27,291 nt of DNA, from NCBI GenBank assembly GCA_031549325.1, contig JAVBQA010000077.1, positions 1 to 27,291 of the forward strand, given 5' to 3'. Positions 16,364 to 26,189 of the stretch are shown here, one piece after another. The translations under genes and the position numbers were made by a program. The notes under the pieces were generated by a model. That model was not told the origin of the DNA and did not search any database. It saw nothing but the letters and a program-made list of their open reading frames with translations. Each line of letters begins with the position of its first letter. The first letter of the stretch is position 1. The DNA is from JAJDGF01 sp031549325 (GTDB lineage Bacteria; Bacillota; Clostridia; Christensenellales; Aristaeellaceae).

Positions 16364-17254
16364 TTATACCTTCAGGCGCGGCTTGTCGCTGACGAAGAAC
16401 AGCGCTACGGTGCCCGGCCCGATGTGGCTGCCGATGATGGGCAGCAGATAGCTGGTGAGCTTGACCTCGACCCCCAGCCGCTCCCTGACCATGTCGGCGA
16501 CGGCGCGGGCGTCGGCCTCGCAGTCTCCGTGGGACAGGAACACAGGCTCGGTGATCGGACGCTTTACCTCTTCCTCCATCTTATCCACCAGGTGCTTCAG
16601 CGCGCGCTTTCTGCCTTGCACCTTGTCGATGGCAGGCAGCTTGCCGTCCTCGGCCACCACGATGACCGGCTTGATCCCCAGGATCGTGCCCAGCACCGCC
16701 ACCGGGCCGGACGCGCGCCCGCCCCGCTTCAGGTGCATCAGGTCGTCCACAATCACCCAGTGGTGGATGCTCTGACGGGTGTCCTCGACGAACTTTACCA
16801 GCTCGTCATAGCCCATGCCCGCCTCCATGCGCTCCACGGCCATATAGACCAGCAGCCCCTCGCCCATTGAGGCGCACAGGCTGTCGATGACGGTGATCCT
16901 GCGCCCGGGGTACTGCTCGCCCAGCTCCTTCGCCATCAGGCAGGCGGCGTTGTAGCTGCCGGACAGCCCGGAGGTAAACGCGATGTAGATCACGTCCAAC
17001 CCCTGCTTGAGCGCGCTTTCAAATTCACCCTTGCACAGCTCCATGCTGAGCTGGCTGGTCTTGGGCATGGCGCCGGCGCGCAGCTTGTCATAAAACACGC
17101 GGGGGTGCATGCCATCCGGATGATCCGGATCGATCTGCACACTATACTCTTTGCCATCGATCGTCATCGGGTAAGGCATTACGCACAACCCGTGCTGCTG
17201 GACATAATCGTACGGCAGGTCGCAGCAGATGTCGGTGAACAGCTTATATCCCAT
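16364..17254 (-). CDS. DegV family (FakB-like) fatty-acid-binding protein
   Basis: The product is 296 residues. DegV/FakB proteins bind a single fatty acid and present it to the kinase FakA for phosphorylation, feeding exogenous fatty acids into phospholipid synthesis. Family landmarks: the N-terminal TDICCDLPYDY strand (usually TDSTADLP; the serine position is unusual here), FTSGLSGSYNAA, VIDSLCASMGEGLLV and DLMHLKRGGRASG. The ATG at 17254 (MGYKLFTD) is preferred over an in-frame start 23 codons earlier because AAAGGAG lies ten bases upstream and the -10 box at 17295-17300 lies inside the longer version. It is monocistronic, with a promoter shared back to back with folC and its own terminator. 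No fakA is in the window. Confidence 0.9.
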   Translation of the reverse strand: MGYKLFTDICCDLPYDYVQQHGLCVMPYPMTIDGKEYSVQIDPDHPDGMHPRVFYDKLRAGAMPKTSQLSMELCKGEFESALKQGLDVIYIAFTSGLSGSYNAACLMAKELGEQYPGRRITVIDSLCASMGEGLLVYMAVERMEAGMGYDELVKFVEDTRQSIHHWVIVDDLMHLKRGGRASGPVAVLGTILGIKPVIVVAEDGKLPAIDKVQGRKRALKHLVDKMEEEVKRPITEPVFLSHGDCEADARAVADMVRERLGVEVKLTSYLLPIIGSHIGPGTVALFFVSDKPRLKV

Positions 17255-17294
17255 CGAATCACAGCTCCTTTGGATGGCGTTGTGGTTGAAGTTT

Positions 17295-17323
17295 ATTATA
17301 CCATTTATGCGCATAGTATTCAA
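17295..17323 (-). promoter_or_regulatory. Sigma-A promoter of degV
   Basis: On the minus strand: -35 TTGAAT (17323-17318), a 17-bp spacer, -10 TATAAT (17300-17295). The -35 box is ten bases from the divergent folC -35 box. Confidence 0.78.
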
Positions 17324-17333
17324 GGGCAGACCG

Positions 17334-17362
17334 TTGACAAAGCGGTTTTCTGGGACTAATAT
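17334..17362 (+). promoter_or_regulatory. Sigma-A promoter of folC; rules out an upstream ATG
   Basis: -35 TTGACA (17334-17339), a 17-bp spacer, -10 TAATAT (17357-17362). The ATG at 17361 overlaps the -10 box and cannot be the start on this transcript, which fixes the folC start at 17394 or just after it. Confidence 0.75.
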
Positions 17363-17393
17363 GGTTCAGGAAACATGGGCAAAGGTGAAACAT

Positions 17394-18695
17394 ATGCAGA
17401 CGATGAGCCAGCGCGCGCAGGCGCTGATCGATTGGATCCACAGCGCGCGCACCTTTGGGGAAAAGAACGGGCTGGACAACATGCGCCGCATGCTGGCGCT
17501 TTTGGGCAACCCCCACGAGCGGCTCTGCTGCGTGCACGTGGCGGGCACCAACGGGAAAGGCAGCGTTTGCGCGCTGGTCGAGCGCGCGCTGCGCGAGAAC
17601 GGACTTGTCACCGGGCTCTACACCTCGCCCTACCTGATGCGCTATCAGGAGCGCATCCGCATCGACGGCGAGCCCGTCTCGGATGAGGCGTTTGTGCGCG
17701 CGGGCGAACGGGTGCGGGCGGCCGCGCAACAGCTTTCGCGGCAGGACATCCGCCCCACGGCGTTTGAGCTGGGGACGGCGCTGGCGTTTTTGCTGTTCGC
17801 CGAGGCGCGGCTGGACGCGTGCGTGATCGAGGTGGGCCTGGGCGGTCGGCTGGATCCGACGAACGTGATCACGCCCGCCGCGAGCATCATCACCAACATC
17901 GGACTGGACCACGTGCAGATCCTGGGCGGCGCCATCGAGCAGATCGCTCTGGAGAAAGCGGGCATCATCAAGGCGGGCGTACCGGTGGCGCTGTATCCGG
18001 TGGAGCCGGGCGTTCAGGCGATCATCGAGGGCGTGTGCCATGAGCGCGGCGCGCCCCTGATGAAGGCCGGCGGTATCCGGGTGACCGCGCTGTCGCTGAG
18101 CACCCGGGGCGCGAGTTTTGGCGCGGACGTGCCGGGGCTTGGCTCTCTGGATGTACAGATTTCCCTCCCCGGACGGCATCAGGTGGACAACGCGCTGCTG
18201 GCGCTGTGCGCGCTGGCGCTGCTGAAAGAGCGGTTCCGGCTGAACACCGACAAGCTGCTCTCGGGCCTTGAGAAGGCGACCTGGCCGGGGCGGCTGCAGT
18301 GGGTCAACGAGCGGCTGCTGCTAGACGGCGCACACAACGAGCAGGGGGCCCAGGCGCTTTGCGATTACGCGCGGGCGTTCCTGCCCGGGCGGCGCATCGT
18401 GCTGCTGACCGCCATGATGAAGGACAAGCGGCCGGACGCCTGCGCGCGCATTTTGGCCCCCATCGCCCAAGCGGTGGTGGCCACGCAGGTGGACTGGCCC
18501 CGCGCGCTGCCCGCCGGCGACCTGGCCGCGCTGTACCGGAATCTGGGCGCTTATGCCACACCCGAGCCGGATGCGGAAAAGGCGCTGCGCCAGGCGCGCG
18601 AACAGGCCGGGGCGGACGGCGTCGTGCTGGTGTGCGGCTCTCTGTATCTGGTTGGGGCGGTCTTAGGTCTCTGCGGCGAAAACGGGCGGACATAG
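17394..18695 (+). CDS. folC: Folylpolyglutamate synthase / dihydrofolate synthase
   Basis: The product is 433 residues. It is a Mur-ligase-type ATP enzyme that adds glutamate to dihydropteroate and extends the folate glutamate tail. Visible motifs: the P-loop AGTNGKGS near residue 50, EVGLGGRLDPTNV near 145, TNIGLDH near 165 and a C-terminal domain starting at LLLDGAHNEQGAQAL. The N-terminus ALIDWIHSARTFGEKNGLDNM is typical. The start ATG at 17394 has AAAGGTGA seven bases upstream and lies ~25 nt after the predicted transcription start. It is monocistronic and converges with the ZIP transporter gene. Whether it carries both activities cannot be told from sequence. Confidence 0.94.
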   Translation: MQTMSQRAQALIDWIHSARTFGEKNGLDNMRRMLALLGNPHERLCCVHVAGTNGKGSVCALVERALRENGLVTGLYTSPYLMRYQERIRIDGEPVSDEAFVRAGERVRAAAQQLSRQDIRPTAFELGTALAFLLFAEARLDACVIEVGLGGRLDPTNVITPAASIITNIGLDHVQILGGAIEQIALEKAGIIKAGVPVALYPVEPGVQAIIEGVCHERGAPLMKAGGIRVTALSLSTRGASFGADVPGLGSLDVQISLPGRHQVDNALLALCALALLKERFRLNTDKLLSGLEKATWPGRLQWVNERLLLDGAHNEQGAQALCDYARAFLPGRRIVLLTAMMKDKRPDACARILAPIAQAVVATQVDWPRALPAGDLAALYRNLGAYATPEPDAEKALRQAREQAGADGVVLVCGSLYLVGAVLGLCGENGRT

Positions 18696-18697
18696 AA

Positions 18698-18743
18698 GCC
18701 GCCCCCACGCTCGCCAACGCGACACACCGACGGCCGGGGCGGC
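18698..18743. other. Hairpin between convergent folC and ZIP genes
   Basis: GCCGCCCC (18698-18705) pairs with GGGGCGGC (18736-18743) across a 30-nt loop. No U-tract follows on either strand, so a role as bidirectional terminator is only a guess. Confidence 0.3.
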
Positions 18744-18754
18744 ATCCATGCAGA

Positions 18755-19552
18755 TCATCCCATCATGACGTCCAGCAGCATCATCACTGCAAACCCGGCA
18801 ATGATCCCCATGGTGGCTACGTAAGGAGTGGTTTCCTTGTCGCTTTGGCACTCGGGAATCAGCTCGTGCACGGCCACCAGGATCATCGCCCCCGCCGCGA
18901 ACGACAGCGCGAACGGCAGCAGCGCCTGAATCCGCACCACGAGCAGCGCGCCCAAAACGCCCGCCGCCGGCTCCACCAGCGCCGAAGCCTGCCCCATCAG
19001 AAAGCTCTTCATGCGCGATATGCCTTCCCGCCGCAGCGGCAGCGACACCGCCGCGCCCTCCGGGAAATTCTGCAGCCCAATGCCCAGCGTCACCGAGAGC
19101 GCCGCCATCAGCGCCTCGGGCGGGCCGCCGCCCTTGAGCGCGCCGAACGCCACGCCCACCGCCAATCCCTCCGGGATATTGTGCAGCGTAATAGAGACTA
19201 TTAGCATTATTATTCGCCGGATGCGGTCGTCCGATCCGGTTTCATCCTCCGCGAAGCGCCGCTGCGCGCTGCATACCGCTTTATCCGACACCCAGATGAA
19301 TAGCGCGCCGCACAAAAACCCTGCCGTGGCCACCAGCCAGGCGGGCGATCCGGCCGAACTCGCGCGCTCGATGGCGGGCTGCAGCAGCGACCAGAAGCTG
19401 GCCGCGATCATCACGCCCGCCGCGAAGCCCAGCATGGCATTGAGCAGTCGCTGATTCGAAGCCTTAAAAAACGCCACGGTGGCCGCACCCAACGCCGTCA
19501 TCAGCCAGGTGCCCACGGTGGCGAGAAAAGCCAACATGATCACGTTTTCCAT
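18755..19552 (-). CDS. ZIP family metal transporter (ZupT/GufA-like)
   Basis: The product is 265 residues, about eight membrane spans, the usual size of bacterial ZIP importers. The metal-site helices are clear: HNIPEGLAVGVAFGA near residue 123 (fourth span) and QNFPEGAAVSLPLR near 158 (fifth span), each with the Pro-Glu-Gly pattern. Substrate is likely Zn2+ with possible Fe2+ or Mn2+ uptake, not determined here. The second site carries Gln-Asn in place of the His-Asn of the first, common in GufA-type members. GGAGGG lies about five bases upstream of the ATG. It lies 75 nt downstream of eutH on the same strand; no Zur- or MntR-like site was recognised. Confidence 0.92.
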   Translation of the reverse strand: MENVIMLAFLATVGTWLMTALGAATVAFFKASNQRLLNAMLGFAAGVMIAASFWSLLQPAIERASSAGSPAWLVATAGFLCGALFIWVSDKAVCSAQRRFAEDETGSDDRIRRIIMLIVSITLHNIPEGLAVGVAFGALKGGGPPEALMAALSVTLGIGLQNFPEGAAVSLPLRREGISRMKSFLMGQASALVEPAAGVLGALLVVRIQALLPFALSFAAGAMILVAVHELIPECQSDKETTPYVATMGIIAGFAVMMLLDVMMG

Positions 19553-19627
19553 CGCATTCCCTCCAACAACACCAGCATATGGAGGAAATCCGCTTTGGGT
19601 TCATGGTTGCCCAAAAGAAGTAATTTC

Positions 19628-20707
19628 TTATGCCTTTCGTCCGCTCACTCTCATGCCGATCAACGCGGCCATCACGCCCGCCGCGAGCTTGCTCACGATC
19701 ATCCCAAAGATATAGTCCGGCGCGTTGGCCGAGGTGTAACCCAGGATGTCGCCCAGCGCGAACCCAGCGCAAACCGAGAACGCGACCGCCACCACCTTGC
19801 CGCGCTCATCCATGTCCTTTACCATGGGGTACATGGGAATGGCGCTGGCCAGAGACGCCAGCATGCCCGCCACGGCCACATCGTTGACGCCGATCAGCGC
19901 GCCCAGCCTGGACAGCGGCTTCTTCAGCGCCGTGGTCAAGAAGTGAATCAACGGATACGCGCCCGCCAGCGTGATGGCGATCAGCCCCACCACCGCCAAC
20001 TGGTCGGCGATGGGCGCCATGCCGGGGATGATGACCCACCCGGACAGGCCCTCGATGATGGCGCAGATCAGCGTGAATCCGATCAGCCAGGACACGATTT
20101 TTGAGAACCAGCTGAACGCCACGATCACCGCGCGCGGCACAAAGAACAGCAGCAGCGCCAACGCGGCGGCCAGAATGGCGGCCGGGATCAGGTTCGGAAT
20201 CAGCGTCGCGATCGGCATGCCCGACACCAACCCGCCCAGCAAACACCCCGCCGGAATCGGGATGATGCCCGCCATGATGCCCTTGGAGAGAAACGGCATG
20301 TCCTGCTTTTCAACGACGGTGGACGTGTATGGGATGACGAAGATCACGGCAACGCCCATCATGGAGCCGAGCAGGATGCCGGACAGCGCCTGCACCTGCG
20401 GGTTTTGGGTCATCTGGCCAGCCAGCGCGAAGCCGCCCATGTCGGACGCCAGCACCGAGCCCGCCAGCATGGCCGGATCCGCCCCGAACAGCCGGAACAG
20501 CGGCGTGGCCACCGGGGTGAGCAGACTGCCCAGCACCGGCGCGAAGCACATAATCCCGACGATGGCCAGCGCCAGCGGGCCCATGGCCATAAACGCCTCT
20601 TCGAATTTCTCTCCGTAGCCAAACTTGTTGTTCAAAAACACCTTGTCGATCCCGGCGAACGCCATGAACGCCAGCATCACATAGATGATGATTTGGTTGA
20701 TGCCCAT
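19628..20707 (-). CDS. eutH: Ethanolamine permease EutH-like protein
   Basis: The product is 359 residues with about ten hydrophobic spans. Its start, MGINQIIIYVMLAFMAFAGIDKVF, the segment GYGEKFEEAFMAMGPLALA, LASDMGGFALAGQM and LLGSMMGVAVIFVIPY match the EutH family as I know it. EutH allows ethanolamine entry, mainly at low pH where diffusion fails. Normally it lies in a eut operon with the EutBC lyase and microcompartment shell genes; none are present here. The gene starts 58 nt after the hybrid kinase gene. TAGGAG lies about ten bases upstream of the ATG. A different small-amine substrate is possible. Confidence 0.87.
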   Translation of the reverse strand: MGINQIIIYVMLAFMAFAGIDKVFLNNKFGYGEKFEEAFMAMGPLALAIVGIMCFAPVLGSLLTPVATPLFRLFGADPAMLAGSVLASDMGGFALAGQMTQNPQVQALSGILLGSMMGVAVIFVIPYTSTVVEKQDMPFLSKGIMAGIIPIPAGCLLGGLVSGMPIATLIPNLIPAAILAAALALLLFFVPRAVIVAFSWFSKIVSWLIGFTLICAIIEGLSGWVIIPGMAPIADQLAVVGLIAITLAGAYPLIHFLTTALKKPLSRLGALIGVNDVAVAGMLASLASAIPMYPMVKDMDERGKVVAVAFSVCAGFALGDILGYTSANAPDYIFGMIVSKLAAGVMAALIGMRVSGRKA

Positions 20708-20765
20708 GTTTGTTTCAGCTCCTACAGGATATGGTGTTTGCTCGGATTTTCGTGGGCGGCTTTTC

Positions 20766-23210
<2,445 letters not shown>

Positions 23211-23270
23211 GATGAATTCCCCCGCATGTTTTGGCTATTGGTGTAACCATTCCCATAATTATACACACTT

Positions 23271-23299
23271 ATTATACCCAATGGCGACAAACATTGCAA
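23271..23299 (-). promoter_or_regulatory. Sigma-A promoter of the hybrid kinase gene
   Basis: On the minus strand: -35 TTGCAA (23299-23294), a 17-bp spacer, -10 TATAAT (23276-23271). A second TATAAT at 23263-23258 lacks a matching -35. The leader is about 55 nt. Confidence 0.75.
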
Positions 23300-23339
23300 C
23301 CACAAACCGGGCGCATTGTCAGCGCCGCAAGGTTTTGAT

Positions 23340-23370
23340 AAAGAAATCACGAACCCCTGAAGGTTCGTGA
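23340..23370 (-). terminator. Intrinsic terminator of argS
   Basis: On the minus strand TCACGAACC, loop TTCAGG, GGTTCGTGA form a perfect 9-bp stem followed by TTTCTTT. It lies 24 bases past the argS stop codon. Confidence 0.82.
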
Positions 23371-23394
23371 CGAAAGGCCGTGGTTTTCAGCGCG

Positions 23395-25104
23395 TTACAT
23401 GCGTTCAGGCGCATCGATGCCGATCAGGTTCAGCGCGATCTTGACGGTGTTCCTGGTGACCTCGGTCAGCAGCAACCGGGCAGCGCGAACGGCGAGATCT
23501 TCATCCAAAATGCGGCGCTCGTAGTAGAACTTGTTATACGCCTGAGCCAGGTCCACGCTGAAGCGCGTCACCATGCTGGGTTCGCTGCGCTCCAGGGCGC
23601 TCTTGATGATGCCCGGAAACTGCTCGATCAGCCGGACGACGTCCTGCGCTTCCGGATCGGCCAGCGCCGCGAAATCGGGCTTGCCCATCTCTCCCTCGGA
23701 TTTTCTGATGACCGAGCAGCAGCGCGCGTGGGTGTACTGCACATAGGGACCGGTCTCACCATCGAAATTCAGCGCGCGGTCCCAGGTGAAGTCGATGTCT
23801 TTGATGCGGTTGTTGTACAGGTCGAAAAACACCACCGCGCCCACGCCCACCTGCCGGGCGACCGCGTCCTTGTCCGGCAGATCCGGACTCTTCTCCTCGA
23901 TGATGGCGCGCGCCTTCTCGATGGCGGTGTTTAAAAGGTCCTCCAGATACACCACATGGCCCTTGCGCGTGCTCAGCGCCTGGCCTTCATAGGACACCAT
24001 GCCATAGCTCACGTGTTCCATGTCCTCATGCCAGTCGTAGCCCATCAGCTCCAGCACCTTAAACACCTGCCTGAAATGCAGATCCTGCTGGTAAGCCACC
24101 ACATACAGGCACTTGGTAAAGTGATACGTGTCCATGCGATAGAGCGCTGCGGCCAGGTCCCGGGTGGCGTACAGCGTGGCGCCGTCCTTCTTCACGATCA
24201 GGCAGGGGGGCATGGAGAAGGCCTCCAAGTCGACCACCTGCGCGCCGTCGGATTCAACGAGCAGGTTCTTGGCCCGCAGCTCGTCCAACACGCGGCCCAT
24301 CTTGTCGTTGTAAAACGCCTCGCCCGCATAGGAATCAAACTTCACGCCCAGCATGTCGTAGACGCGCTCAGCATCCTTCAGCGTGACCGCTTTGAACCAG
24401 TTGAAGATGTCGAGGGCCTCCGGGTCACCGTCCTCAATCTTCTTGAACCAGGCGCGCCCCTCATCGGCCAGCGCCTCGTCATGCTCGGATTCCTGGTCGA
24501 AGCGCACGTACAGCTTGACCATCTCGTCCACGCCGCCCGCCTCGACAGTTCCTTTATCGCCCCACTTCTTATAGGCGCAGATCATCTTGCCGAATTGGGT
24601 GCCCCAGTCGCCCAGATGGTTGATGCCCACACAATCGTAGCCGCGGAACTTGTGCATCTTGTAGAGCGCGTTCCCGAGCATCGTGGTGCTGAGGTGCCCG
24701 ATGTGGAACTTCTTGGCGATGTTGATGGAGGAATAGTCCAGCAGGATCGTCTTGCCGTTGCCTTCACCGCTGGCGCCGTACTGATCCCCGGCGCTCAGCG
24801 CCTCGGAAAGCACTTCCCGCGCGTAGGTGGCGCGGTCGATAAAAATGTTCAGGTAGCCTTTGATCGAGTCTACGCGGGCCAAAAACGGCGCATGCAGGGC
24901 ATCCTTCAGCTTGTCCGAGATCACAGGAGGCGCCAGGCGCAGCGCCTTGGCCAGCCGGAAGCACGGAAACGCATAGTCCCCCATGGCCGTATCCGGCGGC
25001 ACCTCCAGCAGCGCCGCGATGTCCGATGTGCTCAGCGACTCATCGCCGAATTGATCCCCCAAAACCTTGCCGATCTCCCCGGCAATCGTCTGCCTAAAAT
25101 CCAT
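23395..25104 (-). CDS. argS: Arginyl-tRNA synthetase
   Basis: The product is 569 residues, a class I synthetase charging tRNA-Arg. The N-terminal Add-1 domain ends near SIKGYLNIFI, the HIGH motif appears as KFHIGHLSTTMLG near residue 133, and the KMSKS equivalent is ALSTRKGHV, as usual for ArgRS. The C-terminal DALR anticodon-binding domain ends NTVKIALNLIGIDAPERM. ATG 25104 is preferred to the GTG at 25125, which would lie only a few bases after the transcription start predicted from the extended -10 at 25137-25145. The ribosome binding site (GGGGTG) is poor. It is monocistronic with a terminator; no T-box leader fits in the short upstream gap. Confidence 0.95.
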   Translation of the reverse strand: MDFRQTIAGEIGKVLGDQFGDESLSTSDIAALLEVPPDTAMGDYAFPCFRLAKALRLAPPVISDKLKDALHAPFLARVDSIKGYLNIFIDRATYAREVLSEALSAGDQYGASGEGNGKTILLDYSSINIAKKFHIGHLSTTMLGNALYKMHKFRGYDCVGINHLGDWGTQFGKMICAYKKWGDKGTVEAGGVDEMVKLYVRFDQESEHDEALADEGRAWFKKIEDGDPEALDIFNWFKAVTLKDAERVYDMLGVKFDSYAGEAFYNDKMGRVLDELRAKNLLVESDGAQVVDLEAFSMPPCLIVKKDGATLYATRDLAAALYRMDTYHFTKCLYVVAYQQDLHFRQVFKVLELMGYDWHEDMEHVSYGMVSYEGQALSTRKGHVVYLEDLLNTAIEKARAIIEEKSPDLPDKDAVARQVGVGAVVFFDLYNNRIKDIDFTWDRALNFDGETGPYVQYTHARCCSVIRKSEGEMGKPDFAALADPEAQDVVRLIEQFPGIIKSALERSEPSMVTRFSVDLAQAYNKFYYERRILDEDLAVRAARLLLTEVTRNTVKIALNLIGIDAPERM

Positions 25105-25136
25105 CCGCTTCAACACCCCATCCACAAAGTGCCACT

Positions 25137-25145
25137 ATTATAGCA
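25137..25145 (-). promoter_or_regulatory. Extended -10 promoter of argS
   Basis: The minus strand reads TGCTATAAT, a TGN-extended -10. The best -35 candidate (TTAACC, 25168-25163) has a 20-bp spacer, so recognition would rest on the extended -10. Start near 25130. Confidence 0.6.
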
Positions 25146-25215
25146 TTCCCACATCCCAGGATGGTTAACAGTCTGTATCTTTTTCAATCCCGCGCTGCAC
25201 TCCGCCCTGATCCCC

Positions 25216-25245
25216 TTGACAAACAATCCCCTGATATCGTATACT
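25216..25245 (+). promoter_or_regulatory. Strong sigma-A promoter for a non-coding RNA / tRNA-Ser transcript
   Basis: -35 TTGACA (25216-25221), an 18-bp spacer, -10 TATACT (25240-25245). The start is expected near 25252. No protein start with a ribosome binding site follows before the tRNA at 25465. Confidence 0.72.
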
Positions 25246-25251
25246 AACCCT

Positions 25252-25410
25252 TGCGCTGAGGATGCGCATCAAAGCGGTCACCACGGGGCTGACTTGAAAA
25301 ACTCCGGTGTGAATATTCCAGGGATGCCCTCGAAACTTTGATATACAGCCACTTTCTGTGGTAAGCTAACAACTGAATATTTGCTATGTATGCCCTAAAT
25401 GGACGTCCAA
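25252..25410 (+). ncRNA. Candidate structured non-coding RNA or tRNA-Ser leader, family unknown
   Basis: This stretch follows a consensus promoter and has no plausible coding frame. It can fold: ATCAAAG (25268-25274) pairs with CTTTGAT (25336-25342). Within that, CACCACGGGG pairs with CTCCGGTGTG with one 2-nt internal loop, and AGGG-ATG-CCCT makes a small hairpin. CCAC-TTTCT-GTGG follows, and TGGACGTCCA at 25400-25409 is a perfect palindrome. I compared it by eye with tmRNA, SRP RNA, 6S RNA and common riboswitch consensus elements and found no match. The 3' end is not visible (no U-tract), so it may be processed from a tRNA-Ser precursor. 25411-25464 shows nothing recognisable. Confidence 0.35.
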
Positions 25411-25464
25411 ATTCCAGACAGACGTTGTATGGAAGTTGGTGGACTTTAGAGCTAACATATACGC

Positions 25465-25555
25465 GGAGGCGTATCGAAGTGGTTATAACGGCCCTGACTC
25501 GAAATCAGGTGTACCTTCACGGGTACCGAGAGTTCGAATCTCTCCGCCTCCGCCA
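25465..25555 (+). tRNA. tRNA-Ser (anticodon CGA)
   Basis: Full cloverleaf: acceptor GGAGGCG (25465-25471) with CGCCTCC (25545-25551), a short D arm, anticodon stem CCTGA/TCAGG with loop CTCGAAA giving anticodon CGA (25500-25502, reads UCG). The long variable arm GTACC-TTCACG-GGTAC marks a class II tRNA, and the T arm is GAGAG-TTCGAAT-CTCTC. Discriminator G is followed by an encoded CCA. Sequence to its right is visibly AT-richer, so this tRNA may be the integration site of an element. Confidence 0.95.
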
Positions 25556-25558
25556 CCA

Positions 25559-25610
25559 TATCACGTCTAACGTGATACACAGAAAAGCCGTCCTTCGGGG
25601 CGGCTTTTTT
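25559..25610 (+). terminator. Hairpin plus UUCG-loop intrinsic terminator after tRNA-Ser
   Basis: A 7-bp dyad, TATCACG-TCTAA-CGTGATA (25559-25577), is followed by AAAAGCCGTCC, a TTCG loop and GGGCGGCTTTT with an extended T-run (25583-25610). The second stem, with its UUCG tetraloop and U-tract, is a strong terminator. 25611-25775 has no gene or clear feature. Confidence 0.88.
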
Positions 25611-25775
25611 GCGTTTCAGGGGCAAAAACCCTCTGTTTCTGCCATTCCGTGGGTGCAAATCGGCTCTCCAGCGGTGTTTTGCCATGTATTAGGTGGTTGT
25701 AGAGGTGTGCTTATTTCGGGGGTTTACCCTCTTTGCACGATGATACAAAGCCCCAAGGGGGGTATGCCGAAAATA

Positions 25776-26036
25776 TACTTTTTCGCATAAATCAGGGCAA
25801 GGCGAAGTTTTGACCATCGAAACCCTGTACCGAATGAAAATGAGCATGGTTTGTCGATAGGATTTCACTATAACATTTGATACCTTTTCGCGTAAAGCCG
25901 ATACTTTTTCGCATAAGGCTTATACTTTTTCGCGTTAAGCGGATACTTTTTCGCAAATAGGAATAATGTACTTCAAACTTAGAGCGTACCTTTTCGCAAA
26001 TAGCCGTACCTTTTCGCAAATACAAAACCTTTTCGC
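25776..26036 (+). repeat. Iteron-like direct repeat array, eight copies with mostly 21-bp period
   Basis: Copies of RTACYTTTTCGCRWAWA begin (T of TAC) at 25776, 25881, 25902, 25923, 25944, 25987, 26007 and 26026. Spacings within the main cluster are 21, 21, 21, 43, 20 and 19 bp, so most copies fall on the same face of the helix, as in plasmid iterons bound by a replication initiator. A decayed copy (TACTTCAAACTT, 25969) sits in the 43-bp gap. The last copy reads AAC for TAC. The repeats are too close and unit-sized for a CRISPR array. No DnaA box was seen nearby. An alternative is a binding array for a regulator of the genes to the right. A minus-strand frame across the array (RKSI repeats) exists only because 21 is a multiple of three. 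Confidence 0.8.
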
Positions 26037-26048
26037 AAATAGAAAACT

Positions 26049-26118
26049 GCCTCCATGAGGCGCTATTTTCCGTAAACATGCAACCAAGAGCCATGCCCAG
26101 TATGGGGGTGGCTCTTTT
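26049..26118 (+). terminator. Two hairpins after the repeat array, possible terminators
   Basis: GCCTC-CAT-GAGGC (26049-26061) is followed by GCTATTTTCC. Then AAGAGCCA (26086-26093) pairs with TGGCTCTT (26109-26116), with an inner CCC/GGG, and runs into TTTT. Both T-tracts are short. They would insulate the promoter at 26155 from read-through. Confidence 0.45.
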
Positions 26119-26146
26119 CGACATGATATGCGATAAAAGTCGAAAA
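26115..26146. repeat. Inverted repeat TTTTCGAC/GTCGAAAA next to the NYN-gene promoter
   Basis: TTTTCGAC (26115-26122) and GTCGAAAA (26139-26146) are perfect 8-bp arms separated by 16 bp, ending eight bases before the -35 box. The TTTTCG bases are shared with the iteron core, so it may be an operator recognised by the same protein as the array. Confidence 0.5.
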
Positions 26147-26154
26147 AATCCTAC

Positions 26155-26183
26155 TTGCAAATATGGAACAAATGAAGTATAAT
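26155..26183 (+). promoter_or_regulatory. Sigma-A promoter of the NYN-domain gene
   Basis: -35 TTGCAA (26155-26160), a 17-bp spacer, -10 TATAAT (26178-26183). The start is expected near 26190, leaving a leader of about 165 nt. Confidence 0.78.
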
Positions 26184-26189
26184 GAATCT

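Noticed and set aside
17361..17393. ATG at 17361 as the folC start
   Set aside because: It overlaps the -10 box of the folC promoter, and the next ATG at 17394 has a better ribosome binding site.
25330..25380. Cobalamin riboswitch box, suggested by CAGCCACT
   Set aside because: The other conserved boxes are missing and no gene follows on this strand before the tRNA.
25252..25464. 6S RNA, SRP RNA or tmRNA
   Set aside because: The ends do not form the closing stem of 6S RNA, the SRP GGAAGGAAGCAG-type loop is absent, and the tmRNA tRNA-like ends are absent.
25386..25790. A 134-codon plus-strand frame across the tRNA
   Set aside because: It reads straight through tRNA-Ser and its terminator and has no ribosome binding site.
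25776..26040. CRISPR array
   Set aside because: Units recur every ~21 bp with spacers of about five bases that are partly alike. CRISPR repeats and spacers are each about 25-40 bp.
25792..26160. A 122-codon minus-strand frame with repeated RKSI-like units
   Set aside because: It runs through the direct repeats, whose 21-bp period keeps the frame open and makes the peptide look repetitive. There is no good ribosome binding site and the start region overlaps hairpins.
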